From NCBI GenBank assembly GCA_947503245.1, contig CANNCV010000002.1, forward strand, positions 723,465 through 787,464: DNA of 64,000 nucleotides. The letters run 5' to 3'. This document shows positions 36,954-47,336 of this stretch, one piece after another. Position 1 is the first letter of the stretch. Each line of letters begins with the position of its first letter. Under the pieces are notes generated by a model that worked only from the letters and a program-made list of their open reading frames with translations, was not told the origin of the DNA and searched no databases. Origin of the DNA: an uncultured Sphingomonadaceae bacterium. GTDB taxonomy: Bacteria; Pseudomonadota; Alphaproteobacteria; Sphingomonadales; Sphingomonadaceae. The position numbers and the translations under genes were made by a program.

Positions 36954-38450
36954 GTGACTCGGCTTCTATCCCCTTTACCCTCTCTCATGCGTGCTATAAT
37001 GGTTCCGCTATCGCTGGTTTTGTCGCTTATGGCTTTGGCATCCTGCAGCTCTTCAGGTGAGAGCAATACCGTCATATCCATCATTGATAAGCAGCAGACA
37101 TTGTTTGAGATTGGCCGCAAGACATTATCCCCTGGTGCACGCAATATCCGCATGGCGATAGCCCAAGGGCTGGTTCGTTTTGACGAGCAGGGGCAAATCA
37201 CTCCCGGCCTGGCCGAACGCTGGGTCGTTACCGATGATGGGCTGAGCTATGTCTTTCGCATTCGCAACCAAAATTGGGCCGATGGCACTGATGCCAATGC
37301 GGCCGATATTGCACGCGGACTAAGCGAAAGGCTAGCGATAGAAAGGACAGGCCGCCTTGCCGCAGATGTAGCGGCCATTCGGGATATCCGCGCAATGACG
37401 CAATTTGTTGTCGAAGTCCGCCTCAATAACCCTTTCCCCAATTTGCTGCAAATATTGGCGCAGCCAGAAATGGGTGTCCGTGTCGATGGACGTGTTTCCG
37501 GCCCACTAAAGCTTGATAGCCCATCTACTCCGGCGGTTTTGTCGATATTGCCACTAACGCCGGAAGAAGAAGAAATATTGACCAACAGGGGCGATTTGCC
37601 TTTGCAGGTACGCTCTGACAAGGCAGCGAAAAGCGTGGAACTGTTCCGCAGCGGCCAATCTGATTTGGTACTGGGGGGGAGATTTCACAATTTGCCATTG
37701 GTCAATGTTGCTGGGATAGCGCGCAGCCGGTTACTGCTTGACCCCGCGCCGGGCCTGTTTGGGTTGATTGTCACCAATGATGACGGATTTTTGGCTGAGC
37801 CGGCAAATCGTGAAGCGCTCTCTATGGCCATAGACCGCACCAACTTGCTGCCAGCCCTGCAATTACAAAATTGGGGCGCAACAACGCGGATCATTCCCGC
37901 TGATGTTCCAGATTATACACCGATTGTCGCAGATCGCTGGCAAGATTTGAGCATAGCTGAGCGCCGAGCAACCGCTCGTTTGCGGGTTGTCAGTTGGCAA
38001 AACCGCAACCGTTTGGTCCGTACTTTGCGCGTTGCCATGCCGGAAGGGGCGGGCGCACGCTATCTTATGGCAAAATTACGCGCAGACTGGCGCTTGATCG
38101 GCATTGATGTGCAAATGGTCACCAATGGCAGCTATGCCGATCTGGAGCTGATTGACGAGGTGGCCAGATATAATGGCGCGGAATGGTATATCTCGCAACT
38201 GGGTTGCGCACGGCAAAAGCTTTGCGACGAAGAAAGCGAGTTTCAGTTGCAGGATGCCCGCGCCGCTTTTGATAGCGATTTGCGGGCCACAAAAATGGCC
38301 GAGGTCGAGACTCTGATGACGCGCTTCAACAATTATATCCCGCTCGGTCAGCCTATACGGTGGTCGCTGGTCAGCGGCGATATCGATGGCTTTGTCGCCA
38401 ATGGCGCAGGCCTCCACCCCTTGCTTCCGCTGCTTGAATCCCCAAATTAA
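36954..38450 (+). CDS. second SBP family 5 substrate-binding lipoprotein
   Basis: LALASC lipobox; ITPGLAERWVVTDDGLSYVFRIRNQNWADGTDANAADIARGL. Confidence 0.82.
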   Translation: MTRLLSPLPSLMRAIMVPLSLVLSLMALASCSSSGESNTVISIIDKQQTLFEIGRKTLSPGARNIRMAIAQGLVRFDEQGQITPGLAERWVVTDDGLSYVFRIRNQNWADGTDANAADIARGLSERLAIERTGRLAADVAAIRDIRAMTQFVVEVRLNNPFPNLLQILAQPEMGVRVDGRVSGPLKLDSPSTPAVLSILPLTPEEEEILTNRGDLPLQVRSDKAAKSVELFRSGQSDLVLGGRFHNLPLVNVAGIARSRLLLDPAPGLFGLIVTNDDGFLAEPANREALSMAIDRTNLLPALQLQNWGATTRIIPADVPDYTPIVADRWQDLSIAERRATARLRVVSWQNRNRLVRTLRVAMPEGAGARYLMAKLRADWRLIGIDVQMVTNGSYADLELIDEVARYNGAEWYISQLGCARQKLCDEESEFQLQDARAAFDSDLRATKMAEVETLMTRFNNYIPLGQPIRWSLVSGDIDGFVANGAGLHPLLPLLESPN

Positions 38451-38480
38451 TAATGGGCAAGCAATTTTGAGGAAAACAGC

Positions 38481-38903
38481 ATGGCCGTTTCGCCAAGCAC
38501 CAAAGACATGATCAAACAAGGGCTTGAAGCCCTTCCCCGCGACCCCAAAGCCGTGCGCCAAAGGGTGGAAGCGTTGGAAGCGGTATTAGAACGCAGCATG
38601 GTCCTGCCCGGTGTGAAAATGCCTATTGGGCTTGATACTATATTGGGTCTGGTGCCGATTGTGGGCGATGTTATCACCGCTGTCATGGGGCTTTACATGG
38701 TTTGGGAAGCCCGCAATCTCGGGCTTTCGCGCTTTCAAATGGCACGTATGATTGGCAATATCGGTATTGATACCTTGATCGGCAGCGTTCCTGTCGCAGG
38801 TGATCTGTTTGATCTGTTCTGGCGCTCAAACACCAAAAACCTGCGTATCATAAAACGCCATCTCGATAAACATCACCCCGGCGATATGGTTATTGAAGGC
38901 TAG
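38481..38903 (+). CDS. DUF4112-type membrane protein
   Basis: GLDTILGLVPIVGDVITAVMGLYMVWEARNLGL...IGSVPVAGDLFDLFWRSNTKNLRIIKRHL. Confidence 0.85.
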   Translation: MAVSPSTKDMIKQGLEALPRDPKAVRQRVEALEAVLERSMVLPGVKMPIGLDTILGLVPIVGDVITAVMGLYMVWEARNLGLSRFQMARMIGNIGIDTLIGSVPVAGDLFDLFWRSNTKNLRIIKRHLDKHHPGDMVIEG

Positions 38904-38920
38904 AGCAAATAGGATAACAA

Positions 38921-38953
38921 CCAAAGCGCAGCATCATGTCAGCTGCGCTTTGG
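38921..38953. terminator. bidirectional hairpin between convergent genes
   Basis: CCAAAGCGCAGC-atcatgtca-GCTGCGCTTTGG, 12-bp perfect stem. Confidence 0.65.
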
Positions 38954-38959
38954 ACCGCA

Positions 38960-41305
38960 TCAATGCTTATCTTCGCGCTCCGGCTTTAACATACCCGGCG
39001 TAACAAAACCAATCGGGTTCACCGCCATTGCCTTTTGCTTCAGCGTCGATTCAATCTTGGCATATTCAGATTCCATATCGGGCGTCACAGAAGGCCGCGA
39101 AGCCTTTAGTGCTTGCATGAAATGCTTATGCTCAACTTCAATATCGATATCTGCACTATCAAAGCCACGCTCTCGAAGCGCAAATAAGCCAGCCCGGCGC
39201 ACCAGATCTTCCAGATCCGCCCCGGTATAAAATTCTGCCATTTCGGCGATTTTATCCAGATCAACATCGCTATGCAGCGGCATTTTGCTGGTATGGATAG
39301 ACAAGATACGGCGACGCCCGCCCATATCGGGCACAGACACATAGACCAGTTCATCAAAGCGGCCCGGGCGCAGCAATGCAGGATCAACCATATTGGGTCG
39401 ATTGGTGGCGCCAATTACAACCACGGATTGCATCTCTTCCAGTCCGTCCATCTCTGCCAAAATGGTATTGACCACACGCTCTGTGACCTGTGGTTCACCC
39501 ATTCCTCCGCCACGTGCCGGAACCAGACTATCAATCTCATCGATAAAAATAATTGTCGGCGCGACTTGCCGTGCTCTGGCAAAAAGCCGAGCAATTTGCT
39601 GTTCGCTTTCACCATACCATTTGGAAAGCATATCCGATGATTTGGTAGCGATGAAATTGGCATGCGATTCCTTGGCAACAGCTTTGGCCAACAATGTTTT
39701 GCCTGTCCCGGGCGGGCCATAGAGCAAGAAGCCTTTTGCCGGACGAATACCCAAACGCGCAAATGCATCAGGGTTTTTCAGGGGCAGTTCAACCCCTTCT
39801 TTCAGCTTTGCCTGTGCATCGTCCAAACCGCCAATATCTGACCAGCTAACATCAGGCGCTTGCACCATGACTTCGCGCATGGCCGATGGCTGAACGCGCT
39901 TAATCGCCTCCATAAAGTCATCACGATTGACACACAGATCGTCCAGCACTTCCTGCGGGACGGTCTGCTCCTCCAGATTGATTTTCGGCATGATGCGCCG
40001 CACAGCCTCTATAGCGGCTTCACGCGTTAGAGCGGCAATATCTGCACCGACAAAACCAAAGGTCGTGCGCGCCAATTCATTAAGATCAACATCGGAGTAT
40101 AACGGCATGCCGCGCGTGTGGATGCCAAAAATCTCTCGCCGTCCTGTCTCGTCAGGAACACCAACGATAATTTCACGGTCAAAACGTCCCGGACGGCGCA
40201 GCGCTTCATCAATAGCATCAGGCCGGTTGGTTGCAGCAATTACCACCAGATTGACGCGTGACTCCAGTCCATCCATCAATGTCAATAATTGCGCAACCAG
40301 ACGCTTTTCCGCCTCGCCCTGCACGCGCTCACGCTTGGGAGCGATCGAATCAATCTCATCAATAAACAGGATAGAGGGCGCAGCCTTGGTCGCTGCCTCA
40401 AAAACTTCACGCAGTTTTTTCTCTGACTCGCCATATGCAGAGCCCATAATTTCCGGGCCGTTGATCAGGAAAAACTCGGCATCGCTTTCATTGGCGACCG
40501 CCCGGGCCAGCCGCGTCTTGCCGGTTCCCGGAGGGCCATGCAACAAAACCCCGCGCGGTGGATCAACGCCCAGCCGCGTAAATAATTCGGGGTAACGTAA
40601 CGGCAATTCCACCATTTCGCGCAATTGATCGATTGTTTCGCTCATTCCGCCAATATCATCATAGGTGACATCCGCGCGGCGTGCGTCCTTTGGTTCTTCA
40701 TATTCGGGGCGCAGCTCGACTTCGGTATCGGCTGCGATATGCACAATGCCCTTAGGCACCGTACTCACCACAACCAAGCGCACTTGGGTAAGAGCAAAGG
40801 CCGGTGTATTCAGCATCTGGCGCAATTGGGCAGGCATATCGCCGCGGTTAACCTGTTGCTGGCCATTGGTTGCAACAAAATCACCCGCCACCATAGGGCG
40901 GCCAGCAAAGCTGCGTTTCAATGCCGCGCTGGACCCTTGTAAGCGCAGATCTTTTTGCGCTGGTGCCAAGACGACTTTTTGAGCAGGACGCGATTCGGCT
41001 TTTGCAAGATGGACAAAATCACCTGAACCAACGCCGGCACTGGCCCGTAAAAAACCATCCAGCCGTACAAATTCCAGACCCTGATCTTCGGGATAAGGCA
41101 GAACCGCGCGTGCAGCAGTCTCTTTCTTACCGCGCACAGCGATAACATCCCCCTCTGCGATGCCCAATTTGGCCATCATATCTTGGCTAATCCTCGCCAA
41201 CCCTCTGCCACTATCTTCAGGGCGGGCATTGGCAACCTGCAATTTTACGTCTTGTTGCGCGGCGCCTGGCTCCGTTGTCGGCATATATTCATCCCATCTG
41301 TTCAA
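38960..41305 (-). CDS. CDC48/VCP-like AAA ATPase with two AAA modules
   Basis: GVLLHGPPGTGKTRLARAVANE and GFLLYGPPGTGKTLLAKAVAKE Walker A; two Walker B ILFIDEIDS/IIFIDEIDS. Confidence 0.93.
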   Translation of the reverse strand: MNRWDEYMPTTEPGAAQQDVKLQVANARPEDSGRGLARISQDMMAKLGIAEGDVIAVRGKKETAARAVLPYPEDQGLEFVRLDGFLRASAGVGSGDFVHLAKAESRPAQKVVLAPAQKDLRLQGSSAALKRSFAGRPMVAGDFVATNGQQQVNRGDMPAQLRQMLNTPAFALTQVRLVVVSTVPKGIVHIAADTEVELRPEYEEPKDARRADVTYDDIGGMSETIDQLREMVELPLRYPELFTRLGVDPPRGVLLHGPPGTGKTRLARAVANESDAEFFLINGPEIMGSAYGESEKKLREVFEAATKAAPSILFIDEIDSIAPKRERVQGEAEKRLVAQLLTLMDGLESRVNLVVIAATNRPDAIDEALRRPGRFDREIIVGVPDETGRREIFGIHTRGMPLYSDVDLNELARTTFGFVGADIAALTREAAIEAVRRIMPKINLEEQTVPQEVLDDLCVNRDDFMEAIKRVQPSAMREVMVQAPDVSWSDIGGLDDAQAKLKEGVELPLKNPDAFARLGIRPAKGFLLYGPPGTGKTLLAKAVAKESHANFIATKSSDMLSKWYGESEQQIARLFARARQVAPTIIFIDEIDSLVPARGGGMGEPQVTERVVNTILAEMDGLEEMQSVVVIGATNRPNMVDPALLRPGRFDELVYVSVPDMGGRRRILSIHTSKMPLHSDVDLDKIAEMAEFYTGADLEDLVRRAGLFALRERGFDSADIDIEVEHKHFMQALKASRPSVTPDMESEYAKIESTLKQKAMAVNPIGFVTPGMLKPEREDKH

Positions 41306-41397
41306 AAACTTGTCAGATGAAACCTAGGTGCAGAAGCGCAATAATTCAAATGCTGGCGGCACATAATTCGATTTCGTGCGTTGAGCGGAATATTGGC

Positions 41398-41426
41398 AAA
41401 AAAAAAGGCCAGCCCGAAGGCTGGCC
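41398..41426 (-). terminator. strong intrinsic terminator with UUCG loop, minus strand
   Basis: Minus strand GGCCAGCC-TTCG-GGCTGGCC-TTTTTTTTT. Confidence 0.85.
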
Positions 41427-41647
41427 GTAAAAGGTATATAGGAGAGGATGCCTAAAAGGCCCACTCTAGATGTGGCAAAAACCATAATTGTGCAAGTGCG
41501 AAAAGATAGTAGTAAGTTGCATTCTATGCAATTATGTTATATAAATTACTGATATACAATATTTTATATAGGCAAAAAAATTTATTGCGGCGCACAATTT
41601 TTATGAAAATTCGTTTATAACGCGTCCGAATCGGAGTATTTACCCAT

Positions 41648-42526
41648 ATGCGGCAGTTGCCACCTTTACGATCATTGGAAGCGTTTGTGCAGGTTGCACG
41701 ACTCGGTTCGGCCCGTGCTGCGGCGAGCGAATTGGCGATTTCTCCATCTGCATTAAGTCGCAGAATTGCCTCGCTCGAAAACTTTATGGGCAAAAAATTG
41801 TTCCGGCGCCAAAAGCAGCTGCTCGCGCTTAACAAAGACGGTACGGCATTATATCAAAGCATATTGCCGGCATTTAAGGCTTTGTCCGATGCTGTCCATT
41901 CCCATCAGGATTCTCAAAATGCTTTGCGGCTGCGCTTGGGTGTCCTCCCGCTATTCGGCAGCCAGAGGCTTTTTCCCCGATTGCCCGAATTGCGCAAATT
42001 ATACCCCACATTGCATATCGATATCAATTCATCGACCCATGGTGAGGACAAGCTGGGCGATACGCTCGACGCAGCCATCGTGTTGACCGAGGAAATTGAC
42101 CCCGAACTGCATGCTGTGCGGCTCGACGAAAATTATATCTATGCCATCGCATCAAGCGCATTGGTGGAAAAGCTGGGCGAAAACCCTTCACGCAAAACGA
42201 TGGAGCGACAGACCTTCTTGATCCACAATGATATGCCGGAATCCTTTATCCAATGGAAAAAGGAATTGGGCTTTGATGATCTTTCAGAAGCTGCGGTCGA
42301 TCGCTTTGATAGCGGTGCATTGATGCTGGAGGCCGCTGCGCAAGGATTGGGTATTGCCATCATGCATGACAATCATTTGCGCAATTCACAAGATAACAGA
42401 CTGGCGAAACTGCCAGGCAAAATGGTCAAAAGCCCGTATAGCTATTGGTTTGTCTGCATGCCCTCAGCATTGGAAATGCGCGCAGTAAGGCTATTCCATG
42501 ATTGGCTGGTCAAAGCCGCTTTATAA
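41648..42526 (+). CDS. LysR-family transcriptional regulator (GcvA-like)
   Basis: RQLPPLRSLEAFVQVARLGSARAAASELAISPSALSRRIASLENFMG. Confidence 0.9.
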   Translation: MRQLPPLRSLEAFVQVARLGSARAAASELAISPSALSRRIASLENFMGKKLFRRQKQLLALNKDGTALYQSILPAFKALSDAVHSHQDSQNALRLRLGVLPLFGSQRLFPRLPELRKLYPTLHIDINSSTHGEDKLGDTLDAAIVLTEEIDPELHAVRLDENYIYAIASSALVEKLGENPSRKTMERQTFLIHNDMPESFIQWKKELGFDDLSEAAVDRFDSGALMLEAAAQGLGIAIMHDNHLRNSQDNRLAKLPGKMVKSPYSYWFVCMPSALEMRAVRLFHDWLVKAAL

Positions 42527-42535
42527 TTTGGTAGA

Positions 42536-43378
42536 TCAGAGTTCCCATCCGCATTCATCCGCCAGTGGCAATATTGCATCTCCCATACCCTTTACATCAA
42601 AAATCGCTGTAACCGGAGACTCATTGTAAGGAGTGGTTTGCAGCACTAGTCGCTCTGATTTTGCAATTTTTCGCAAGGTTTCTATTGGCGAACTAGGCAT
42701 GAATGTTGCCTTCCCATCTGTTGAGACAGTCCATCTTTGCTTGTTAGCTTTTGAAGCACCGATTCTTACCGTAACGTACTTCCAGTCCTCATAAACACTA
42801 TTGCTATCATCACCAAGATAGTCATCCCAAGCAACATATAATTCTGTTTTGTTGGATTTGCAGCGTATATACAACCTGACGGGGTTAGCATATTTCTCAA
42901 CATATCCAGTTGCATCCAAACCTATTGTGATTATTTTACTATCATCAAGAGGATTGATATCGGTAGATGTTATCCACTCACCCTTTTCACTGGATTCATT
43001 AGTGCTAGCATCACTACCCACTGTGCCATAACAATGTTCGATTAGTCGGGAAAAATTAGGGTCATCGGCAAAATACACTATATCGTATTGCACAAAAAAT
43101 GGTTTAAAGCCGCCATAAGCCCCCATTCTATTCTTGGCATTAACCTCGCCTGTGGTAATCGATTTGTTTCCAGTACATACTTTAACATCTCGGAAGTTCG
43201 CCGATTCAGGGTCTATCAATGCTTCTCGAACAGATTTATGAGCTTGATTCTCGCATGCAGAAGCAAGCACGCATATTGGAATAATAATTAGAGCATATTT
43301 AATAGATATATCTCCCTCTTGATGCCTTATTAACATCAAGAGGGAAGTAATATCAACATTCGATATAATATTAACCAA
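42536..43378 (-). CDS. putative lipoprotein with VasI/TagO-like C-terminal domain
   Basis: CVLASACENQ lipobox-like; C-terminal WTVSTDGKATFMPSSPIETLRKIAKSERLVLQTTPYNESPVTAIFDVKGM. Start uncertain. Confidence 0.5.
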   Translation of the reverse strand: MVNIISNVDITSLLMLIRHQEGDISIKYALIIIPICVLASACENQAHKSVREALIDPESANFRDVKVCTGNKSITTGEVNAKNRMGAYGGFKPFFVQYDIVYFADDPNFSRLIEHCYGTVGSDASTNESSEKGEWITSTDINPLDDSKIITIGLDATGYVEKYANPVRLYIRCKSNKTELYVAWDDYLGDDSNSVYEDWKYVTVRIGASKANKQRWTVSTDGKATFMPSSPIETLRKIAKSERLVLQTTPYNESPVTAIFDVKGMGDAILPLADECGWEL

Positions 43379-43820
43379 TAACGGCTTTTACAATCATGCC
43401 TGGGTTCGCTGGTGGCTCACCTTTTGGCAGGGCGTCAACATTTTCCATACCTTCGGTGACCTGGCCCCATACTGTGTATTGGCCGTCCAGAAATTCGGTA
43501 TCGCCAAAGCAGATGAAAAACTGGCTGTTGGCGCTGTTCGGGTCCATGGTGCGGGCCATAGAACAGGTTCCGCGTACATGCGGCTCGCTGTTAAATTCTT
43601 GCGGCAGATCAGGCTTATCAGAACCACCTGTGCCAGTGCCCAACGGACACCCGCCCTGCGCCATGAAGCCATCAATGACGCGGTGAAATTTCACGCCGTC
43701 GTAAAATCCTTCTTTTACCAGTTCTGTAATCCGCGCAACATGCTGCGGCGCAAGATCAGGACGCAATGTGATGACAACGTCACCAGTGGAGAGGGTAAAA
43801 GTCAGTTTGTTGCTCATCAA
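43371..43820 (-). CDS. peptidyl-prolyl cis-trans isomerase (cyclophilin)
   Basis: GVKFHRVIDGFMAQGGCPLGTGTGG; MARTMDPNSANSQFFICF. Confidence 0.95.
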   Translation of the reverse strand: MMSNKLTFTLSTGDVVITLRPDLAPQHVARITELVKEGFYDGVKFHRVIDGFMAQGGCPLGTGTGGSDKPDLPQEFNSEPHVRGTCSMARTMDPNSANSQFFICFGDTEFLDGQYTVWGQVTEGMENVDALPKGEPPANPGMIVKAVIG

Positions 43821-44046
43821 TCTTCTCTCTTTTCGAAAACAGCTATTTCTGTTTTGGGCTAAATATTCGCCGCCGCTATAGCGCGTTCAACAATTTTGTC
43901 ACCCAAGGATTTTGACGCGCTATAATGTTACTACATCATGTTTTTCTGCTGGACCATCTGCAACCATAAGGCACAGTGTCGATTGCAATTGCAGGTGCTT
44001 GCGACTTATAGGAGCAAGAGCGCACGGGTGTTAGGAGCATATAGGC

Positions 44047-45450
44047 ATGACCATGCTGGATATCGAAGACCACGATAATGATGCCCTGCCAGAAGGGTTG
44101 GACGATGAAAATCGCCTGAAACCCAAATTTGTCCGCCGGGTTGTTGCATCGCTTGACGATGGTGTGGACGATTCCACCTATGATCTGGTCGGCACATTAC
44201 ACCCTGCCGATATTGCCGACCTTTTTGAGCTGGTAGACAGCGAAGCGCGGGCACCTTTAGCGGCCGCCATTACCGATTTGCTGGGCGCAGATGTGCTGGC
44301 AGAGCTGAACGACTATGTCCGCGAGGATATTATTGAGTTTCTTCCCGCAGGGTTGGTCGCAGAGCTGGCTGGGCAAATGGAAACCGATGACGCAGTTGCT
44401 GTCATTGAAGATCTGGAAGTTGCCGATCAGCAGGCCGTTCTGGCAGAATTGACGCCTGAAGACCGCGCAGCCATTGAGGACGCCCTTTCCTACCCCGAAG
44501 AAACCGCAGGCCGGTTAATGCAGCGCGATCTGGTTGCCGTGCCCGAGCATATGACTGTCGGTCAGCTTATCGACTATCTGCGCGAGCATGGCGATCTCAC
44601 CACTGAATTTTGGGAAGTGTTCATTGTTGATGCAGCGCATCACCCTGTCGGCACATGCCAGCTAAGCTGGGTCTTGCGCACGCCGCGCGATATATCGCTG
44701 GGCGATGTTATGACCCGCGAACAGACGCTCATCCCCACCGATATGGATCAGGAAGAGGTGGCTCTGCGTTTCCAGAAATATGCGCTTATCTCCGCTGCTG
44801 TTGTTGACACATCTGGTCGACTGGTCGGGCAGATCACTGTGGATGATATTGTCCATATTATTCAGGCCGAGGCAGGCGAAGACATATTGCGACTGTCCGG
44901 TGCCGGTGAAGGTGATATTAACGAGCCTATCCGCGACAGCTACAAAAGCCGTGTGCGCTGGCTTATCGCCAATATGGGCACGGCTGTTGTGGGCAGCGCC
45001 ATCATCTATATGTTCGGCGCCGCGATTGAAAAAATGGTGGCGCTGGCTGTGCTCATGCCCATTGTTGCGTCAATTGGCGGTAATGCTGGAACGCAAACCA
45101 TGGCCGTTGCCGTGCGCGCTCTGGCAATGAACCAATTAACACAATCCAACACACGCAGGATTATTGGCAGGGAACTGCGCGTGGCCTTGCTCAATGGGAT
45201 CACGATTGCATTGCTCATCGGGGTTGCGGCCGGTTTAATCTTTAGCAACGCCATGCTGGGTGTCGTCATCGGTGTTGCGATGATCATCAATATCGTCATT
45301 TCCGGTTTGGCAGGCGTTTTGGTGCCCGTGATACTTGACCGATTAAAACAAGACCCGGCCGTAGCATCTTCAGTGTTCGTTACGATGATAACGGACTCAA
45401 TGGGCTTTTTTGCATTTTTGGGACTGGCCGTTATTTCAGGCCTTGTATAA
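44047..45450 (+). CDS. mgtE: magnesium transporter MgtE
   Basis: LHPADIADLFELV, EETAGRLMQRDLVAV, CBS regions, TM domain MPIVASIGGNAGTQTMAVAVRALA. Confidence 0.93.
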   Translation: MTMLDIEDHDNDALPEGLDDENRLKPKFVRRVVASLDDGVDDSTYDLVGTLHPADIADLFELVDSEARAPLAAAITDLLGADVLAELNDYVREDIIEFLPAGLVAELAGQMETDDAVAVIEDLEVADQQAVLAELTPEDRAAIEDALSYPEETAGRLMQRDLVAVPEHMTVGQLIDYLREHGDLTTEFWEVFIVDAAHHPVGTCQLSWVLRTPRDISLGDVMTREQTLIPTDMDQEEVALRFQKYALISAAVVDTSGRLVGQITVDDIVHIIQAEAGEDILRLSGAGEGDINEPIRDSYKSRVRWLIANMGTAVVGSAIIYMFGAAIEKMVALAVLMPIVASIGGNAGTQTMAVAVRALAMNQLTQSNTRRIIGRELRVALLNGITIALLIGVAAGLIFSNAMLGVVIGVAMIINIVISGLAGVLVPVILDRLKQDPAVASSVFVTMITDSMGFFAFLGLAVISGLV

Positions 45451-45519
45451 ATCAGCGTCTGAAATCTACAGACACCTGCTCCGCCATTTGAAAACTTAGC
45501 ACCAGCTGAGAATGAGAGC

Positions 45520-47100
45520 CTAGCGTTTCTTTTTTCTGCGCTGCTGTTTGCGCAGTTTCACCTCTTCCGGCGGAGGAATAATTTGCGACAATTCGCTAAT
45601 GACCTCCTCTGCATTGAGTGAGAATTCGCTATAGCGTTCACTATTTTCAGGTTCGACAAAATGCACCATGCCGTAACCGCGGCCCGTTAATAGCGGCGCA
45701 AAGAAAAATTCCTTATAGCCTTTGTGACGCGCAAGAAGGGCTGAGTGCAACAAATATGCGTCATATTTTGCGTCTATGCTGCCCTCATAAAGAGACAGCA
45801 AATAGCCATCAAATCCGAACTCTTTTCCGTCATTGATCTTTTCTTTCTGCATGATCTTTGATTTTTCAACACGCCAAACGCGTTTTGAAAGCGATTCAAA
45901 ATCCGATGCTTTGTAGATGCCTTCTATATTGTAAAAGAGCGTTTTGTTGTCAGCATCCTTGGCCACCATTTCGGTCAGACCTTTGTCCATCCGCTCCTGC
46001 CATAGCTGCTCGGGTGTTTTTTCCAGTCCGCCCCACAAGTCATCGGCCTCGGCGTCTGCCCGTAACAATTGGTTGGTCGCCATTACCGCGCCAAAAGACG
46101 GGGCAACCCATTGTGAACGCGCTGCAAAATTGCGCCGCGCTATCTGCACTTCACCTTTATTGTAATTGCTCAAAATCTCAAAAAGATCCAGAAGCTCTAT
46201 GATCTTACCTTGATCATCCTCATTCTTGCCCGCCGCTTTGCGCTCAGCAAGATTGGCCGTTGCCATATCATGATATTGGGTCGCTTTTTCCCAATTACCC
46301 GCCAGAGCAAAGCTGATGGCAGCTTGAGCAAAATCATCAGTATCTGCATATTCAGGGTTCCAGATTTCATTCAGCATGACAGCGCTCTCACGTGCTGCGC
46401 TTGCCTCTGCAAACTGCCCCAATTCTTCCAACCTTTTGGCCTTGAAGGCCAATAATGGCGGGGCTATTCTGGCTTTCCGATCAAGTATCAGTGCTTCACT
46501 TTCGGTTGGTTGACGCTGGAACATTGTTCTTTGGCTGGTCGTGAGCACTGGCAGAACCGAATAAGACGCCTGCACAAATGACTGGTCAATAAGCGCCTGC
46601 GCCTCGCCATACCGGCCTAACCTGATAAGAGCAGTAGCTTTTATTTGCGGGAAGGATCGTGCAAAGCTGCGGGCAAAATATGGATCATCCATAAAGCCTT
46701 TTTCTTGTGCTTCACGTTCTGCCAAGGCGACATCAGCAATGGCCGCGTCATAATTTTTTGCTTCGATATGATGGACAGCACGGGCGAGCAAAAGCTCCAA
46801 ACGCCTGACCGGATTGCCCTCAATATCCTCTTCACCTTCCAAAAGTGTAGAACAGACAGCAACGCCTTCCTCTCCAAATTTGCGTGCGTCCGGGTCGGCT
46901 GCCTCAGGGCTTGGAGCAAATAATGCGAGTAAGGTAATCGCTCCCAATAATCGGGCAGCTGTCTCACCAGCCGTCGTATTGTTAGGCTGGCCATCACATT
47001 GCAAATATCGTGACGGTCCTTTGTCTTTCTTTTCCGCATAAGCTGGCTGTACAGCCATGGACGCCGCGCCCAGACACAGCAAAATCTTCGTAAACTTCAT
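45520..47100 (-). CDS. hypothetical exported TPR-like protein
   Basis: Signal peptide MKFTKILLCLGAASMAVQPAYA; alpha-helical repeats. Confidence 0.65.
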   Translation of the reverse strand: MKFTKILLCLGAASMAVQPAYAEKKDKGPSRYLQCDGQPNNTTAGETAARLLGAITLLALFAPSPEAADPDARKFGEEGVAVCSTLLEGEEDIEGNPVRRLELLLARAVHHIEAKNYDAAIADVALAEREAQEKGFMDDPYFARSFARSFPQIKATALIRLGRYGEAQALIDQSFVQASYSVLPVLTTSQRTMFQRQPTESEALILDRKARIAPPLLAFKAKRLEELGQFAEASAARESAVMLNEIWNPEYADTDDFAQAAISFALAGNWEKATQYHDMATANLAERKAAGKNEDDQGKIIELLDLFEILSNYNKGEVQIARRNFAARSQWVAPSFGAVMATNQLLRADAEADDLWGGLEKTPEQLWQERMDKGLTEMVAKDADNKTLFYNIEGIYKASDFESLSKRVWRVEKSKIMQKEKINDGKEFGFDGYLLSLYEGSIDAKYDAYLLHSALLARHKGYKEFFFAPLLTGRGYGMVHFVEPENSERYSEFSLNAEEVISELSQIIPPPEEVKLRKQQRRKKKR

Positions 47101-47336
47101 TGCAACCCCTCCACCCCTGAATGTTGGTGATAATGACGATAATAAACAGGGCGAGGCTGTTCAAGGGTTTATGCACATGCCCATATTTGCCCATTGCGTA
47201 CGCATTCTGCCCGCGATGGAGCACTATTAAATAGTGAGTTATACTTTTGATAGAGCATAATATTCATAGATTTACTTGTTGAAATTATAGCAATTTGATT
47301 AGTATGTTATCGCAAGTTTAAGAGGGAATCATTTTA

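Noticed and set aside
41524-41835. Minus-strand ORF of 103 aa upstream of the orphan terminator
   Set aside because: Mostly antisense to LysR with low-complexity C-terminus (NKFFCLYKILYISNLYNIIA); not a convincing gene for the terminator.
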